From contig NC_069662.1 of assembly GCF_027244095.1 (NCBI RefSeq), positions 10,876,501 through 10,940,500 on the forward strand: a stretch of DNA of 64,000 nt, written 5' to 3'. Positions 1 through 11,252 of this stretch are shown in pieces. A program made the position numbers and the translations under genes. Each line of letters starts with the position of its first letter. The stretch's first letter is position 1. The notes beneath the pieces were generated by a model. The model saw nothing but the letters and a program-made list of their open reading frames with translations, made no database searches and was not told the DNA's origin. Source of the stretch: Hemicordylus capensis. Its lineage: Eukaryota > Chordata > Lepidosauria > Squamata > Cordylidae.

Positions 1-120
1 ATACGGCCTCTCAAAAGGGTACCTCGATGGCAGGTCACTGACTTGCAGCAGCAGGAAAGCATAGCCGAAGAGGATTGGTGGGCAATGGAGCTGGGGGACC
101 TCCACCTCCATCCCCCTCCA
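1..120. repeat. Unclassified dispersed repeat fragment
   Basis: This stretch resembles 40300-40410 in the same orientation. Both read GCCTC-CAAAAGGG near the start and share an identical run GCCGAAGAGGATTGGTGGG. The window edge cuts the left side. No coding sense is visible. It is probably the end of an interspersed element whose family I cannot name. Confidence 0.5.
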
Positions 121-280
121 TGTGGAGCAGAAGCCTCGGGTCCCTGTTGGAGAGGCCGTGCATGCTGCAGCTGTTCTCTAGGGTTCCCTGTTCCCACTGT
201 TCCCTCCCGGTTGCCACTGTTGGGGGTGCAGTGGAAAGCCATGGGGGGCATCTGAAGATGGGGAGGGGGCAAGAAAAAGT

Positions 281-514
281 ATGAGCTGGAGGATATGGGA
301 AGAGAAGGAGGATGGGGGAGAGGAAAGGAGAGAGAGAGAAAGGGAGGGGAAAAGAGGGAGGCAGATGGGTGGAGAAAGAGAAAAAGATAGAAAAGGGAGG
401 GGAAGGGCAAGAGAGAAAGGAAGAAGGGAAGAGAGAGAGAGAAAAAGAGAGGGAGGGAAGGAGAAAGGAGGGGAAAGGGAAAGAAAGGGAAGGGGAGATA
501 GGTAGGTAGGTAGG

Positions 515-577
<63 letters not shown>
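281..577. repeat. Purine-rich tract followed by (GATA)n microsatellite
   Basis: 281-495 is almost pure A and G on the + strand (GAGAGGGAAAGG-like, no fixed unit). It runs into four GGTA units and then about 17 uninterrupted GATA units to 577. The open frames across it are low-complexity artefacts. Long GATA arrays are common in squamates. Confidence 0.9.
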
Positions 578-707
578 CCTTCAGACTATGTGAAAGTTTG
601 AGTCACATTGACATTCATCATTTTCATTTTGGCATCAGTTCAAAATAGTCAATGAAAACCATTCTTTCACATTGAAGGGAACAAGCACACCCTCTGTGAC
701 AGGGTGC

Positions 708-710
<3 letters not shown>

Positions 711-757
<47 letters not shown>
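711..757. repeat. (GT)n microsatellite
   Basis: About 23 uninterrupted GT units lie directly beside the 3' end of the hAT transposase relic. Confidence 0.95.
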
Positions 758-760
<3 letters not shown>

Positions 761-799
761 TTCAATGTAAGCATGCCATATATGGCACATAGCATCCCA

Positions 800-3700
800 G
801 GAACGTTCCTGAGCCCTCCACGACCAGTTCAGTGTAGCCCAGCAGGGGGAGGTTGGCCTTCAAGAAGACAAGCTGCTTGACCAACTCTGCATCCAGCACA
901 GAGGTGTCAACACATCCTCGGCCATGGAGGACAACATCTCGCTCGAGACTCTGGTTGGTGGGCATGAGAGGAACCGGATAGCAATGGTCTGGCCAGACTT
1001 GGCAATGCATTGCCCCCCAGTGGAATGGCTCCATCTCCTGGTCTTCCACCACCTCCTGCAGGTACTGCAGAACAGTCTGCTCAGCATGACTGCAGCGAAG
1101 GGCAGGATCCTCTCACCCCGCTGGCAAGATACGAGCAAATCCCTTTTTAAACCATGGCGTGATGGTATGCAGATGGAATGCTGGCTGCTCTGCTGGTGTC
1201 ACTGCCAGAGAAACCATGCTGCTGGACTGGGAAGAGGTGCTCATGGAAGTGCTGCTGGGCCCACTGACAGGCTGAGACCCAGCCCCCTCCCCCTGGTCAT
1301 CTGCATCACCTACACCAAGTATCCTATACCCTTCACACCTGATGTGTTCAACCAGGAGGTCCCTCTACCTGGGCCGCTGGCCAGGGGCACAGTGCTGCCC
1401 TTCATCCTTGCATCACAGATGCATGCCAGGACATCCCATGCAAATGCACCCAAGGGTGTCTTCAGCCACTCCACTGCCCTAGTCCTCAATTGACCTGCCA
1501 GGGCAATTGTGTCTCCAGTGGTCAGAGTGGACTGGAGCTCACCCACGGCCTTCTCGAGGAGAAAAGCAACAGGCAAAGCTTGGCTCAGCATAGCTGCTCA
1601 GTAAACAAGCTGTTCGTGGCAGAATAGAATGGCTTGAGTATTGAGACCAGCTTGGAAATGAGCTGCCAGTTCACGTGGACCAGTGTGCACCCATTCAAGC
1701 TACCATGCCTTGCCAGGCTGTTGTGGGCTCCCTCTTGCTCGTGCATGTGCTGGAGCAAGAGAAAGATGTGAATCCACCGGGTAGGAAAATCCTGGGAGAT
1801 CAAGTGTTCAGGCAGGCCCTGCTCAACCTACCTGCTCAATCTTCCTTGAGCAAGCACCTTGCCTTTTTACTCCATTGGAAGTGGTCAGCAATCTTGCAGC
1901 ACTGCTCCACAAGATTAGCCACGGAAGCTGCAGGATCTGAGGCCTGAGCGAAACACCTGTCCTAGCCTGCTGGTGCTTGGACTTAGACACTTCCTTGAGC
2001 CCAAGTGCATCCTGCACCACCAGGTTCAAGGTGTGTGCAGTGCAAGTGATGTGCATGCTGTAAACCTGCTTAACTGCTTTACTGATGTTGGCTGCATTGT
2101 CGCTGACCATGAAGCCTCAGTGGACATCTGGCTCCCCATCCAGCCAACTCCCACCTGCCAGTCAATGATCACTGCCAACTCATTCAACCTGCGGTCTGTG
2201 TCCAGATGTCCCCTCACTCCCATGCCCCCACAAGTGTGCTGTCAGGGACATGAAGGCAGAGTGCAGCCCACTGCAGCTTATCCAGAGATCTGCAGTAAAA
2301 TGTACACTGGTGCTGCGCCTGGCTGCACACAACCTGGCCAACACAGCCTCCCTGACTACACAGTACAGGGAGGGAACCACCCTCTTACTCAAGGTGGTCC
2401 ATGAAGGGTTTTTGTACTCTGGGGTAGGGATGTGCGAATTGTTTTGGGTACAGAACGATCTGTACCCAAAACAGCGAATTTCGGGTGATTCAGAGCCGAA
2501 CCGAATCACCCTCAATGAAATCCGAATAATTTCGGATCCGAAACGAATCACCCCTGTTTCAGATCTGAAATATTTGGATGTTTCGGAGCTCCATTTTGTG
2601 GCCTTCTCCCCCCCCCCCTACATTTTGAGCAATGACGTCTATTTGAATTTCCCGCCTTTTTGCATCCCATTGACTTCAATGCAAAAAGGTCTGATGTGAC
2701 GTCTGCTCAAATTTTGGGTCCCAGGGGCAAAAGAGTGGGGTGGGGTGGTAGTGCCTAATGGGTGGAGGCTACCACCCCAATTGCAGAAGGATTGGGCAGA
2801 GGGCTGATTTTTGGTGAATTTCTGAAGTTTACGTGTTTTTAAGGTTTCCCCCCATTAGGTATAATGAAGGGTGTATCACTTCACATCGGGGGGAAAGGGG
2901 TGGCCTAGAGCAGTGTGGGGTTGGTGGTAGTTTCCACCTAATGGGGGGAAACCTTAAAAACGCGTAAAATTCAGAAATTCACCAAAAATCAGCCCTCTGC
3001 CCAATCACTCTGCAATTGTGGTGGTAGCCTCCACCCATCAGGCACTACCATCCCACCCCACTTTTGGCCCAGATCCCATGTTATGCCCCCAATCTGCCCC
3101 AACGACACTAAAAATTCAAAAATTCACCAAATATCAGCCCTTTGCCCAATCCCTCTGAAATTGGGGTGGTAGCCTCCACCCATTCGGCACTACCACCCCA
3201 CCCCACTCTTTTGCCCCCAGGACTCATTTTTTTTAATCTGAATTGATTCAGATTCGGATTCAGATTAATTTGTATCCGAATCGAATCAGGGGTGATTCGG
3301 ATGGGCCATATTTGGATACAAAACAGAACGGGGGTGTTTCAGTTCGGATCCAAATCGAAACACCGAAAATCCAAATTGCACACCCCTACTCTGGGGTGAG
3401 CAGCTGGAGCTGATGGCAGAAGCTGACATTCTCCACAATGTTTAAAGGCTGGTCATCCAAAGCGATCATCTCCCCAATGGCCCAGGTTACGAGATATGGC
3501 TTCGGGTGATCAAACCGCTTCCCCAGAGGCTGCACCCACCACACAGTCAGCTTTACCTGCCTAGGAGCAGGAGCCACTGGCTGCTTGCTGCCGGTAAATG
3601 AGGCACATGGCCTAGAGCCACAGCCAGCAGAAGTCTCCAGACACGGGTGCCACCAGCACAGGTGCACCAACAGGCCCAAGGGACTGAAGTACTTAGGGTC

Positions 3701-4120
3701 CTTGCATCTGGTATCAAGCACCTTACAGTGGGTACAGGAAGCATGGCTGGGGTCACTAGGGCAAAGCTCAAAATGACCCCAGACCACATTGCTGCACCCT
3801 CCCACAACACGGGGCTTCTTGGGTGCTGGCGCTTTTGCTGGTTCCTTCTGGAACCACCCTCAGAGCTGGCCTGGAAACACAGGGGCTTACTCCTGGGCCT
3901 CCTCAGAGCCAACCTGGGGGGGGGGGCAGGGATTGGTGGGGAGGCCAGCAAGGTAGATTTGGCTGTAGTGGCAACAGTCTCCACCTGCACGACTTCCACA
4001 TCTGCCACATGAAGAACTTCTTCTTCCCTGGCAGGTGAGGCCCTCCCCACTAACTGCTGCCCAGCCGCAGGCCCTGTCATAGTGCCAGGCGGACTAGAGA
4101 AGTCCAGCCTGCATGCCAAA
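800..4120 (-). mobile_element. hAT-superfamily DNA transposon, broken transposase
   Basis: Read on the minus strand, separate frames give recognisable hAT transposase parts in the expected order. Near 3390-3805 there is a BED-type zinc-finger pattern (VVWGHF, then CTHC, then HLCWWH) followed by ALDDQPLNIVENVSF, a typical hAT N-terminal signature. At 1980-2110 comes VSDNAANISKAV and then CTAHTLNLVVQDAL, around the catalytic aspartate and the C..H motif. At 1740-1800 there is FPTRW, and at 830-1000 a C-terminal dimerisation region (FLSCPPT...LKANLPLLGY). The frames are interrupted by many stops and shifts, and a 964-bp element sits inside it at 2425-3388. It is an old, inactive copy. The outer ends and terminal inverted repeats were not located; 3810-4120 continues in related frames but is less certain. 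Confidence 0.8.
2425..3388. mobile_element. Non-autonomous hAT-like foldback element with perfect 8-bp TSD
   Basis: The element starts TAGGGATGTGCGAA and ends TTGCACACCCCTA, which are imperfect terminal inverted repeats. It is flanked by a perfect 8-bp duplication CTCTGGGG at 2417-2424 and 3389-3396, as hAT elements make. Inside, about 2741-2873 and 2935-3068 are long inverted arms (a 'Tgggtggaggctaccacc' theme), and the arm recurs a third time at 3110-3215. It encodes nothing. It interrupts the hAT transposase relic, so it is younger than that copy. Relatives lie at 11644, 15496, 18485, 51300 and 59076. Confidence 0.9.
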
Positions 4121-5460
4121 GCAGGGTTGGTGTTGACTTGGGGAGTAAGCCCCTTGTGCCACTCCCTACCATGACCAGCAAGGAAAAAAGCCTCCTGCTA
4201 GTACCTGGAACCACCACCACCCCGCCCCCGCCTCTGCCACCACTCCCAGTCATCTCTTTTGGGGCTTCTATTTAAAAACCTGACTTCTTAAAAAAAAAAA
4301 ATGGAAAGGAGTGGGGTGGGGTGTGTGTCTCTCAAGGTTGCAACTCAGCTGGGAGAAAGGCCAAGAAGATGGGCTGGTCTGACTTCAGCAGAAAGTGTGC
4401 CCCCCCCCCCACACACCCAGTGACAATGGGCTGTGGTACAGCACAGTGCTGCTTCTTTTTAAGGCTTCAGTTGCGGGGTGTACAACTGCACACCCCGGCA
4501 CTCACTTACTCAGTGCAATGCCTGCTTGGGGCTGTGTGTGCCAGTGGCAGTAGAACAGAGAAAATAGTTGTATTGCACACAGACTAGAGTCAGAGAATTC
4601 ACAAATAGTTAGAACAATGTTTCAAAATTAAATAACTAGGAGACATACAATGTCAATAGCAAGTAGCAGCCAGAAGAGACAATGTATGTAACTAGGTAGG
4701 GAATGGGATAAAATTATGGGCACAGGTAGGGATCTTAAAAAAAAAAAAAAAACCCAAGGGAAAAAAAGTGTGTGGCAATGCAGAAGAGTCTAGGGCACCA
4801 GAAATATTAGATTGTTAATATTATTAGGGCAAGTCAGGCTCCTTAAAAAAAAAATGCAAATGCAAAAAATCATTTGGAAGGGGGGAAAAGAGAATTAGTT
4901 TTTTAAAGCCACTAGGCTATGCTAACCTCTAAACCACCTACTACCTAGCTAATGGGGATCCCTATTTAAACTCTAAAGCTACACAGATCGAACCCCTATA
5001 TCACACAACTTTTAAAATTCAGTAAAAATCCAAAACCTCCCTCCAAACAGGGGAAAAAACCCCCAAATACACAATTCAAGACTAGAGACGTGTGTGTAAT
5101 GATGGTGTGTGTGTGTGAAAATAAATGGATATATCACTCAATCTTGGAGGCTTCTCCAAAAGCTGGGACTCTCTGGTCCACTTCTGAGGGTCTAGTCAGT
5201 CTTTCTTCAGTCTTCCTCTTCTTCAGATAGGGCAAAAGCCTCTCTGGAAAATCTGGGGGTGGGGGGTGGCTGCTCACTGGCCACAGGTTGCTAGAGCTGG
5301 GGCTGGTGTGGTTGGTTGCTTGTACGGGCAGACAGCAGTGATGATTCTCTCAGCAGCAGGAAATTGTTTAATTATTTTTTTTAAGGAAATTTTCCTCCTT
5401 TTCTCCCAATCATTTTTCCCCTCAAAAAAGGGCTGAAAATGCAGGAGGAAAAAGCAGGCA
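4121..5460. other. No gene seen; A-rich unique-looking sequence
   Basis: The stretch contains short poly-A runs (4740-4755, 4845-4855), a CCACC-rich patch near 4205-4250 and short GT tracts near 5090-5115. Every frame is short and shows no family pattern. Its left part may be the 5' flank of the hAT relic. Confidence 0.5.
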
Positions 5461-6180
5461 ACCTTTCCCAGCCCTACCAGCTTCCTTTGCCACCCTCCCT
5501 AAACCCCTGCAGGCACTTACTGAATAAGGACAGCAGATAGGGAGGTTCTATATTCACTTTTCTCCGCCCTAAACAGCTTGGGCACTGGGTATTTCAGAGA
5601 ACGCCTTCTTTGCTATGAACCACACCCCCCATCGAGATCATCTGGAGAGGTTCGTCTGCAGTTGCCACCGTCTCGTCTGGTGGCTACTAGGAGACAGGCC
5701 TTCTCCATTGCTGCTCCGAGGCTTTGGAACACACTTCCTGCTGAAGGAAGAGCCTCCTCATCTCTTACTACTTTTAAAAAGGCAGTCAAGATGCATTTGT
5801 TCACCCAGGCTTTTAATCTGATAGTGTTTTAAATGTGTTTTTAACACTTTAAATTTTAAATTGTTGTGATGTTTTAATCTTTTTGTCTGTTGTATTTATT
5901 GTTTGGTTGTAAACTGTCCAGAGACCTGTGTTTTGGGTGGTATACAAGTGTGTTAAATAATTAATTAATTAATTAATTAAATCATAGAGAGGGTGGCCGA
6001 GAGCCACCCAGGAATGCACCTGCTCCATGCCTGCGACAGTTCTCACTGGTTCCATATTTGAGCAGATGTCATGCCACATGTCTCTGAGCTCTTCAAGCCA
6101 TTGCCTGGCTTCTAAGTCTAAAATGTCACAATGGGGGATGCTTTCTACTTTGTCTCTTGTCCTGACCTCTGGAAATTAGA
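5460..6180 (+). repeat. Composite repeat, copy 1: L2 LINE 3' end inside a larger duplicated unit
   Basis: At 5578-5832 the frame GYFRERLLCYEP...AAPRLWNTLP...LTTFKKAVKMHLFTQ is the C-terminus of an L2-clade LINE. It is followed by the L2 3' tail and (TTAA)n at 5956-5980. Sequence on both sides (5460-5560 and 5985-6180), which is not L2, matches the flanks of a second L2 piece at 42240-42980. The L2 3' end therefore travelled as part of a larger segment, either a segmental duplication or a repeat that captured it. Confidence 0.75.
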
Positions 6181-6539
6181 AGAGAAAGGGGACCAGATGG
6201 CAAGATGGGCACTATGTGCTTTGGTCTCAAAAAATGAATTTATTTAAAAAGTATGTTCACAAGCACATTTAGTCACGATGGCACTATAAACTGGGCAACC
6301 CATTTAGATTGCTGCAAAGATAATATAATATAAGATAGGGGGCTTGCAACACTCCAAAATATCATAGAGGGCCACGTAGAGGGTACAGAGAGGGACAGGT
6401 GGATGAAGCCACTTGAGCTGTGCAAGGCTGCTGGATAAGGAAGGGTCATTGTTGAGTAGCAGGGGAGCTATCTGTGTCCACAAAATGTAATCCAATTTGT
6501 TTAAATTAAAAGAAGAAGTTCCTCATTGAAGACTCCTGA

Positions 6540-7776
6540 GAATACTTTGCAGTCATAGGATAAGGGGACAAGTACATGTGTGGATTGCTAACTGGTAGAA
6601 GGACCGGAAACAGAGGGTAGGTATAAATGGAGAGTTTTCACAACAGAGGGAAGTAAGAAGTGGGGTCCCCCAGGGATCTGTCCTGGGACCCGTGCTTTTG
6701 AATTTATTCATAAACGATCTAGAACTTGGGATAAGCAGCGAGGTGGCCAAATTTGCAGATGATACCAAACTCTTTTGGGAAGTGAAATCCAAAACAGATT
6801 GTGAGGAGATCCAAAAGGATCTCTCCAAACTGGAGTAGACAAAATGGCAAATGTGGTTCAGTGTTGGTAAGTGTAAAGCAATGCACATTGGGAAGAAGAA
6901 CCCAAATTTCAAATATACTTTGATAGGATATGAGCTGTTGGTGACTGAGCAGGAGAGAGATATTGGGGTTGTGGTGGATATCTTATTGAAAGTGTTGACT
7001 CAATGTGCAGCAGCTACAGAAAAGGCCAATTCCCTGCTAGAAATTCCCCATTAGGAAGGGGTTTGAAAATATAACTGCTAAAATTATAATGCCCTAATAT
7101 AAAACTGTGGTGCGAACACACCTGGAGTATTGTGTACAATTCTTGTCACCCCACCTAAAAAAAGGACACTGTAGAAGTGAAAAAGGTGCAGAAGAGGTAA
7201 ACAAAGATGATCAGGGGCCTAGAGCACCTTCCTTATGAGGCAAGGTTACAACACCTGGGGCTATTTATTTTAGAAAAAAGACGACTGCGGGGAGACATGA
7301 TAGAGGTCTATAAAATCATTCATGGTGTGGAAAAAGTGGATAGAGAGAAATTCTTCTCCATCTCACATAACACTAGAACCAGGGGTCAACCCATGAAATT
7401 GATTGCTGAGAAATTAAGGAGCAGCAAATGGAAGTATTTTTTCACACAATGCATAATCAACTTGTAGAATTCTCTGCTACAGGATGTAGTGATAGCCAAC
7501 AGCCTGTATGGCTTTAAGAGGAGTTTGGATAACTTCATGGAGGAGAGATCTAGCAACGGCTACTAGTTGTAGGGCTATAGGCCACCTCCAGGCTCAAAGG
7601 CAGGATGTCTGAGTGGCAGTTGCAGGGGAGTAACAGCAGGAGAGAGGGCATGACCTCAATTCCTGCCTGTAGGATTCCAGTGGCATCTGGTGGGCCACTG
7701 TGTGAAACAGGATGCTGGACTAGATGGGCGTTGGGCCTGATCCAGCAGGGCTGTTTTTATGTTCCTATGCTCTTAT
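6540..7776 (+). mobile_element. CR1 LINE, 5'-truncated, broken reverse transcriptase
   Basis: The reading starts around the RT core (SGVPQGSVLGPVLLNLFINDL, then AKFADDTKLF with the FADD catalytic motif) and continues through KCKAMHIGKKNPN to GLEHLPYEARLQHLGLFILE and KRRLRGDMIEVYKIIHG. These are standard CR1 C-terminal blocks. There is an in-frame TAG near 6836 and at least one frame shift near 7050-7100. The 3' end (GATCCAGCAGGGCTG, then TATGTTCCTATGCTCTTATG) is the usual CR1 terminus. Inactive. Confidence 0.92.
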
Positions 7777-9540
7777 GTGGGCAATTGATAGATCCTAAAT
7801 CTGAAAAATATAGATGCTTTAGCCTCACTGACTGTGTGACTTACAGATGTGAAACTCCCAGAACAAACCACAAATAATAGAAACATGCCATTTTCTCAGA
7901 TATGTTCAAGAGCTTGTCCAGACTACCAAAAAAATGCACAACCCTGGTAAAATGTATTAATCTCTGGGGAAAATGGGACATTCTCTCCCATTGGAAGGCA
8001 TGGGGAATGAAACCTCATAGAACTAGGAAAGCCTGGAGTATCCAAAAGATTAGCTGTTCATGGGCTTGCAAGAAAGAACCTTTTTACTCGGTATTTTGTA
8101 AAGCAGTTTGTGAAGAAACAAATTTTTCAAGAATACAGAAACAAAACACAGAATTGCAAATCTTTACTCTAGTCACACAGGGGGTTCAGGAGTTCCAGAC
8201 ATGGTTAATTATTTTTAAAAGGGTGGCACTTACCACAGCTGAGGGCTCCACCAGTCTCGGGGGTGCTGTGCTGCAGCTGCAGGAGGATCTCAGGCATCTC
8301 ACCTTCCTTCTGCCACCCCCTGTCTCCCATGGACCTTTTCTGCCTGTTTTGGGGTCATTCCAGCCCATTTTGGGGTCATTTTGTTCAGTGGCCATTTTAG
8401 AGGCCTCCATGGATGCAGGTGGGCCATTTGGCCTGGCCATGGAAATGGCCAACACACATGCATGGCAGCCTCCCAAATGGCTCTTGCATGCTCAAAGAGA
8501 GTCAAAACAGCCTGAAAATGGTTGACACTTGAAAATGGGAGACTGGGGTACGGTCAGTGGTGTACTGGAGGGGAAGCTGCTGGAGACACAATGTGGCCAA
8601 GGAAGTACCCCCTGAGACCACCATCATTTATTTATTTGTTCATTCATTCATTCATTCATTCATTCATTCATCATATTTTAATACCACCTGATAGGGACAT
8701 CTCTAGGCCATTGAAATGTCTCTATGGGGCACTGTACTAAATTTGATCCAGATCAGTCCATATTGCAAAGTTGATAGCAGGGAACACACACAGTGGCTAT
8801 CATGAAATGGGTTCTGGAACGCATTTACTACTATTATAAATTTATATACTTCTCTTCAACCAAAGTTCTCAAAGTGATATACATAGGAAAATAATCAATC
8901 AGTCAGTCAGTCAGTTAGTCAGTCAGTCAATTTATTTCAGTCATTGACCAATACATAAATAAAATGGTCCCCTGACCCCAAAGGGCTCACAATCTAAAAG
9001 GAAACATAAGGTTGACACCAGAAACAGACAATGGAGGGATGTTGTGCTGGGTATCAAGGTTTATTTATGGGATATCAAGGTTTAATGTCCTCTATAATCT
9101 GAAGAAATCTAACAGCTCTGGTTAAAACAAGCTAGGAACTACAAACATTAACCCAAACCCACCTCAAACATTCATGCATCCGCCATCTTGAATTGGGGAT
9201 GTCATCGCAAAATACACCATTGAGATACCCCTGCATGAAAGTTCAACAGAATTCTCCCTCCTGTGTTCTTCTTGCAATAAATTCTAGATAATATACGAGG
9301 GCATAGTGAGGCCAAATGAAGAGAATGACATCATTGAAAGGACTGAGTTTCCTTGACTGATCTTGGACCTTTGATCTGGGTTGCCACTTGTCCATCCTGA
9401 ATATGGTTGGCTTCAATATATTTTTGTGAAGAAATTGCAAATAGTGTATCAACACAGGGATTTATAATGTTGAGATTTTATAATTTAAGTGCACTATAAA
9501 TTCAATGAACATGTATATAAAGCCACATTTTGTTTTTCAG
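7777..9540. other. Decayed V2R intron 5 and simple repeats; no gene
   Basis: The segment around 8085-8165 (TTTGTGAAGAAACAAA context) matches 35210-35280 in intron 5 of the intact V2R, and 9450-9540 matches the 3' end of that intron. This is therefore the intron preceding the V2R remnant at 9541. Within it are (ATTC)n at 8637-8670, (AGTC)n at about 8896-8930 and reverse-oriented LINE-tail-like sequence around 8830-9010. The block 8220-8600 is unassigned. Confidence 0.6.
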
Positions 9541-10162
9541 ACATGGATGACTGTATTACATGTGCAGAGGACCATTATCCAAATAATGACCGGGATTCTT
9601 GCATCCCCAAAGCCATCACCTTTCTGACTCATTAAGAACCTTTGGTGATCAGTTTGGACATTTTTGTTCTGTCCTTTACTTTCATCACAGCTTTTGTGCT
9701 GAGGATCTTGATTAAGCACAAGGACACTCCCATTGTCAATGCCAACAACCGGGCCCTCTCCTACACTCTCCTCATATAATCTCCCTCCTTTTCTCCTTCC
9801 TTTGTGTTTTGTTGTTCATTGGCAAGCCTGAGAGTATCACATGTCTCCTTCAACAAGCTGCTTTTGCCATCATCTTCTCTGTGGCTGTTTCTTGTGTGTT
9901 AGCCAAGACCACCATTGTGGTTCTTGCTTTCATGGCCACCAAACCAGGGTCCAGCATGAGGAAATTGGGTGGGGGGAATTGGCCTACTCCATCATTCTTT
10001 GCTGCTCACTCATTCAAGCCACAATTTGTACAGTGTGGCTGGCAACTTCCTCACCATTCCCAGATTTAGACATGACCTCCATTACTAAAGAAATGATCCT
10101 TGAATGTAATGAAGTCTCCACTGCCATGTTTTATTCTGTGCTGAGCTTTCTGGGCTTCCTGG
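9541..10162 (+). pseudogene. V2R remnant A: seven-transmembrane exon, truncated
   Basis: It begins right after TTTTTCAG, a splice acceptor, with [16 protein letters not shown]. This is the start of the last V2R exon (end of the nine-cysteine domain) and continues into the membrane domain ([23 protein letters not shown]). A TAA at 9633-9635 replaces a GAA present in the paralogs. A 4-base insertion near 9776 shifts the frame, and further indels follow near 9965. The homology stops at about 10162 after GFL, roughly 620 of the 902 bases expected. The preceding intron sequence is also conserved, so this arose by DNA duplication and not from a spliced transcript. Confidence 0.92.
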
Positions 10163-10394
10163 TGACAGGACAAGAGCTCTCCTGCCTGGGTGCCTCCTTT
10201 TTTTGCCTCCCTCTCCGAGCACACAGGTTTTTCAGTACTACTGGGAAGGTGGGGGAGGGGCTGCCCCAACCATCCTCACGGGCCACAGCTGGTCTCTATG
10301 GGACCTGATGTTCTGGGAGTCCATCTCCCCTGGCCTTGGCACCTCTTTTCTTGCCTTCCTCTCAGGGCACACAGGCCTTTTAGTTCTCCTGTAT
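10163..10394. repeat. Unassigned segment with an imperfect internal duplication
   Basis: 10197-10240 and 10346-10390 are imperfect copies of one another (TTGCCT-CCTCTC-G-GCACACAGG theme). The segment sits between the V2R remnant and a 5S-type SINE and replaces V2R coding sequence. Family unknown. Confidence 0.5.
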
Positions 10395-10740
10395 TGGTCT
10401 TGTCCAAGCATGACTTGTCCCCTAAGCTAAGCAGGGTCTGCCCTGGTTGCATCTGAATGGGAGACTTGATGTGTGAGCACTGTAAGATATTCCCATTGGG
10501 GGATCGAGCTGCTCTGGGAAGAGCAGAAGGTCCCAATTTTCCTCCCTGGCATCTCCAAGATAGGGCTGAGAGAGATTCCTGCCTTAAACCTTGGAAAAGC
10601 CACTGCCAGGCTGTGTAGATGATGCTGAGCTAGATAGACCTATGGTGTGACTCAGTATATGGCAGCTACTATGTAGCTATGGCAGCTACTATGTCAGCTA
10701 CTGCCATATACTATGGCAGTATATGGCAGCACCCTATGTT
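10395..10740 (+). repeat. 5S-rRNA-derived SINE (5S-Sauria-like), copy 1
   Basis: The block AAGCTAAGCAGGGTC then CCTGG then GAATGGGAGAC closely follows the internal promoter half of vertebrate 5S rRNA. It is followed by the family body (GAGAGATTCCTGCC, GCCACTGCCAG, GACTCAGTATATGGCAGC) and a TATGTTCCTA end like the CR1 3' end. The tail here contains extra tandem GGCAGCTACTATG units. Other copies are at 10967 (+), 28683 (-) and 58355 (+). Confidence 0.85.
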
Positions 10741-10895
10741 CCTATTCCATTGTTTTCATTTGTTTACTTCCTGACTAAATTAAACCCATTAGAGGATGTT
10801 TTGTTGAAATTTAGTAGTCATTTAGTACTCCATGGTAATCCTAATGAATAATTTAGGATTCTTAATTAGAACAAGATGTAGATGGAGCACATGCC
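10741..10895 (+). pseudogene. V2R 3'-flank remnant belonging to copy A
   Basis: Non-coding sequence that matches, in order, the region just downstream of the minus-strand V2R (reverse complement of about 50250-50090). Shared blocks include CCATTGTTTTCA, GTTGAAATT and TCTTAATTAGA. It marks where the 3' flank of remnant A survives after the coding 3' part was lost. Confidence 0.7.
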
Positions 10896-10966
10896 CCATG
10901 ATTTCTCATAGACCCTGGGCCTCCTCTCTTCAGAGATGAGAGAGGGTAGTTTTTGTTGTTTTTTTA

Positions 10967-11252
10967 GCAAGCATGAATTGTCCCCTTTGATAAGCAGGGT
11001 CTGCCTTGGTGTGCATTTGAATGGTAGGCTATATGTGTGATTACTGTGAGATATTCCCCTTGAGGTTCGGCCGTTCTAGGAAGAGTACCTACCTGCTTGC
11101 ATGCATATGTTCCCTCCCTGCCATCTCCTGATAGGGCTGAGAGAGTTTCCTGCCAGCAAACTTGGAGGACCCGCTGCCAGTCTGTGTAGACAGTCCTGAG
11201 CTAGGTGGACCAGTGATCTGAATAGGTAGAAGGCAACTTCCAATGTTCCTAT
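10967..11252 (+). repeat. 5S-rRNA-derived SINE, copy 2 (older)
   Basis: It has the same blocks as the copy at 10395 with more substitutions (GATAAGCAGGGTCTGCC, GAATGGTAGGC, GGGCTGAGAGAG) and ends CAATGTTCCTAT. It abuts V2R-derived sequence at 11253 exactly. Confidence 0.85.

Noticed and set aside
281-509. Two overlapping open frames rich in E, R, G and K
   Set aside because: They come from a purine-rich low-complexity tract with no family pattern.
924-1493. 189-codon open frame on the + strand
   Set aside because: It is the antisense shadow of the hAT transposase relic, which has recognisable motifs on the other strand.
10395-10520. A possible 5S rRNA gene
   Set aside because: Only the internal-promoter half resembles 5S; the same unit occurs four times with a retroposon body and tail, so it is a SINE.
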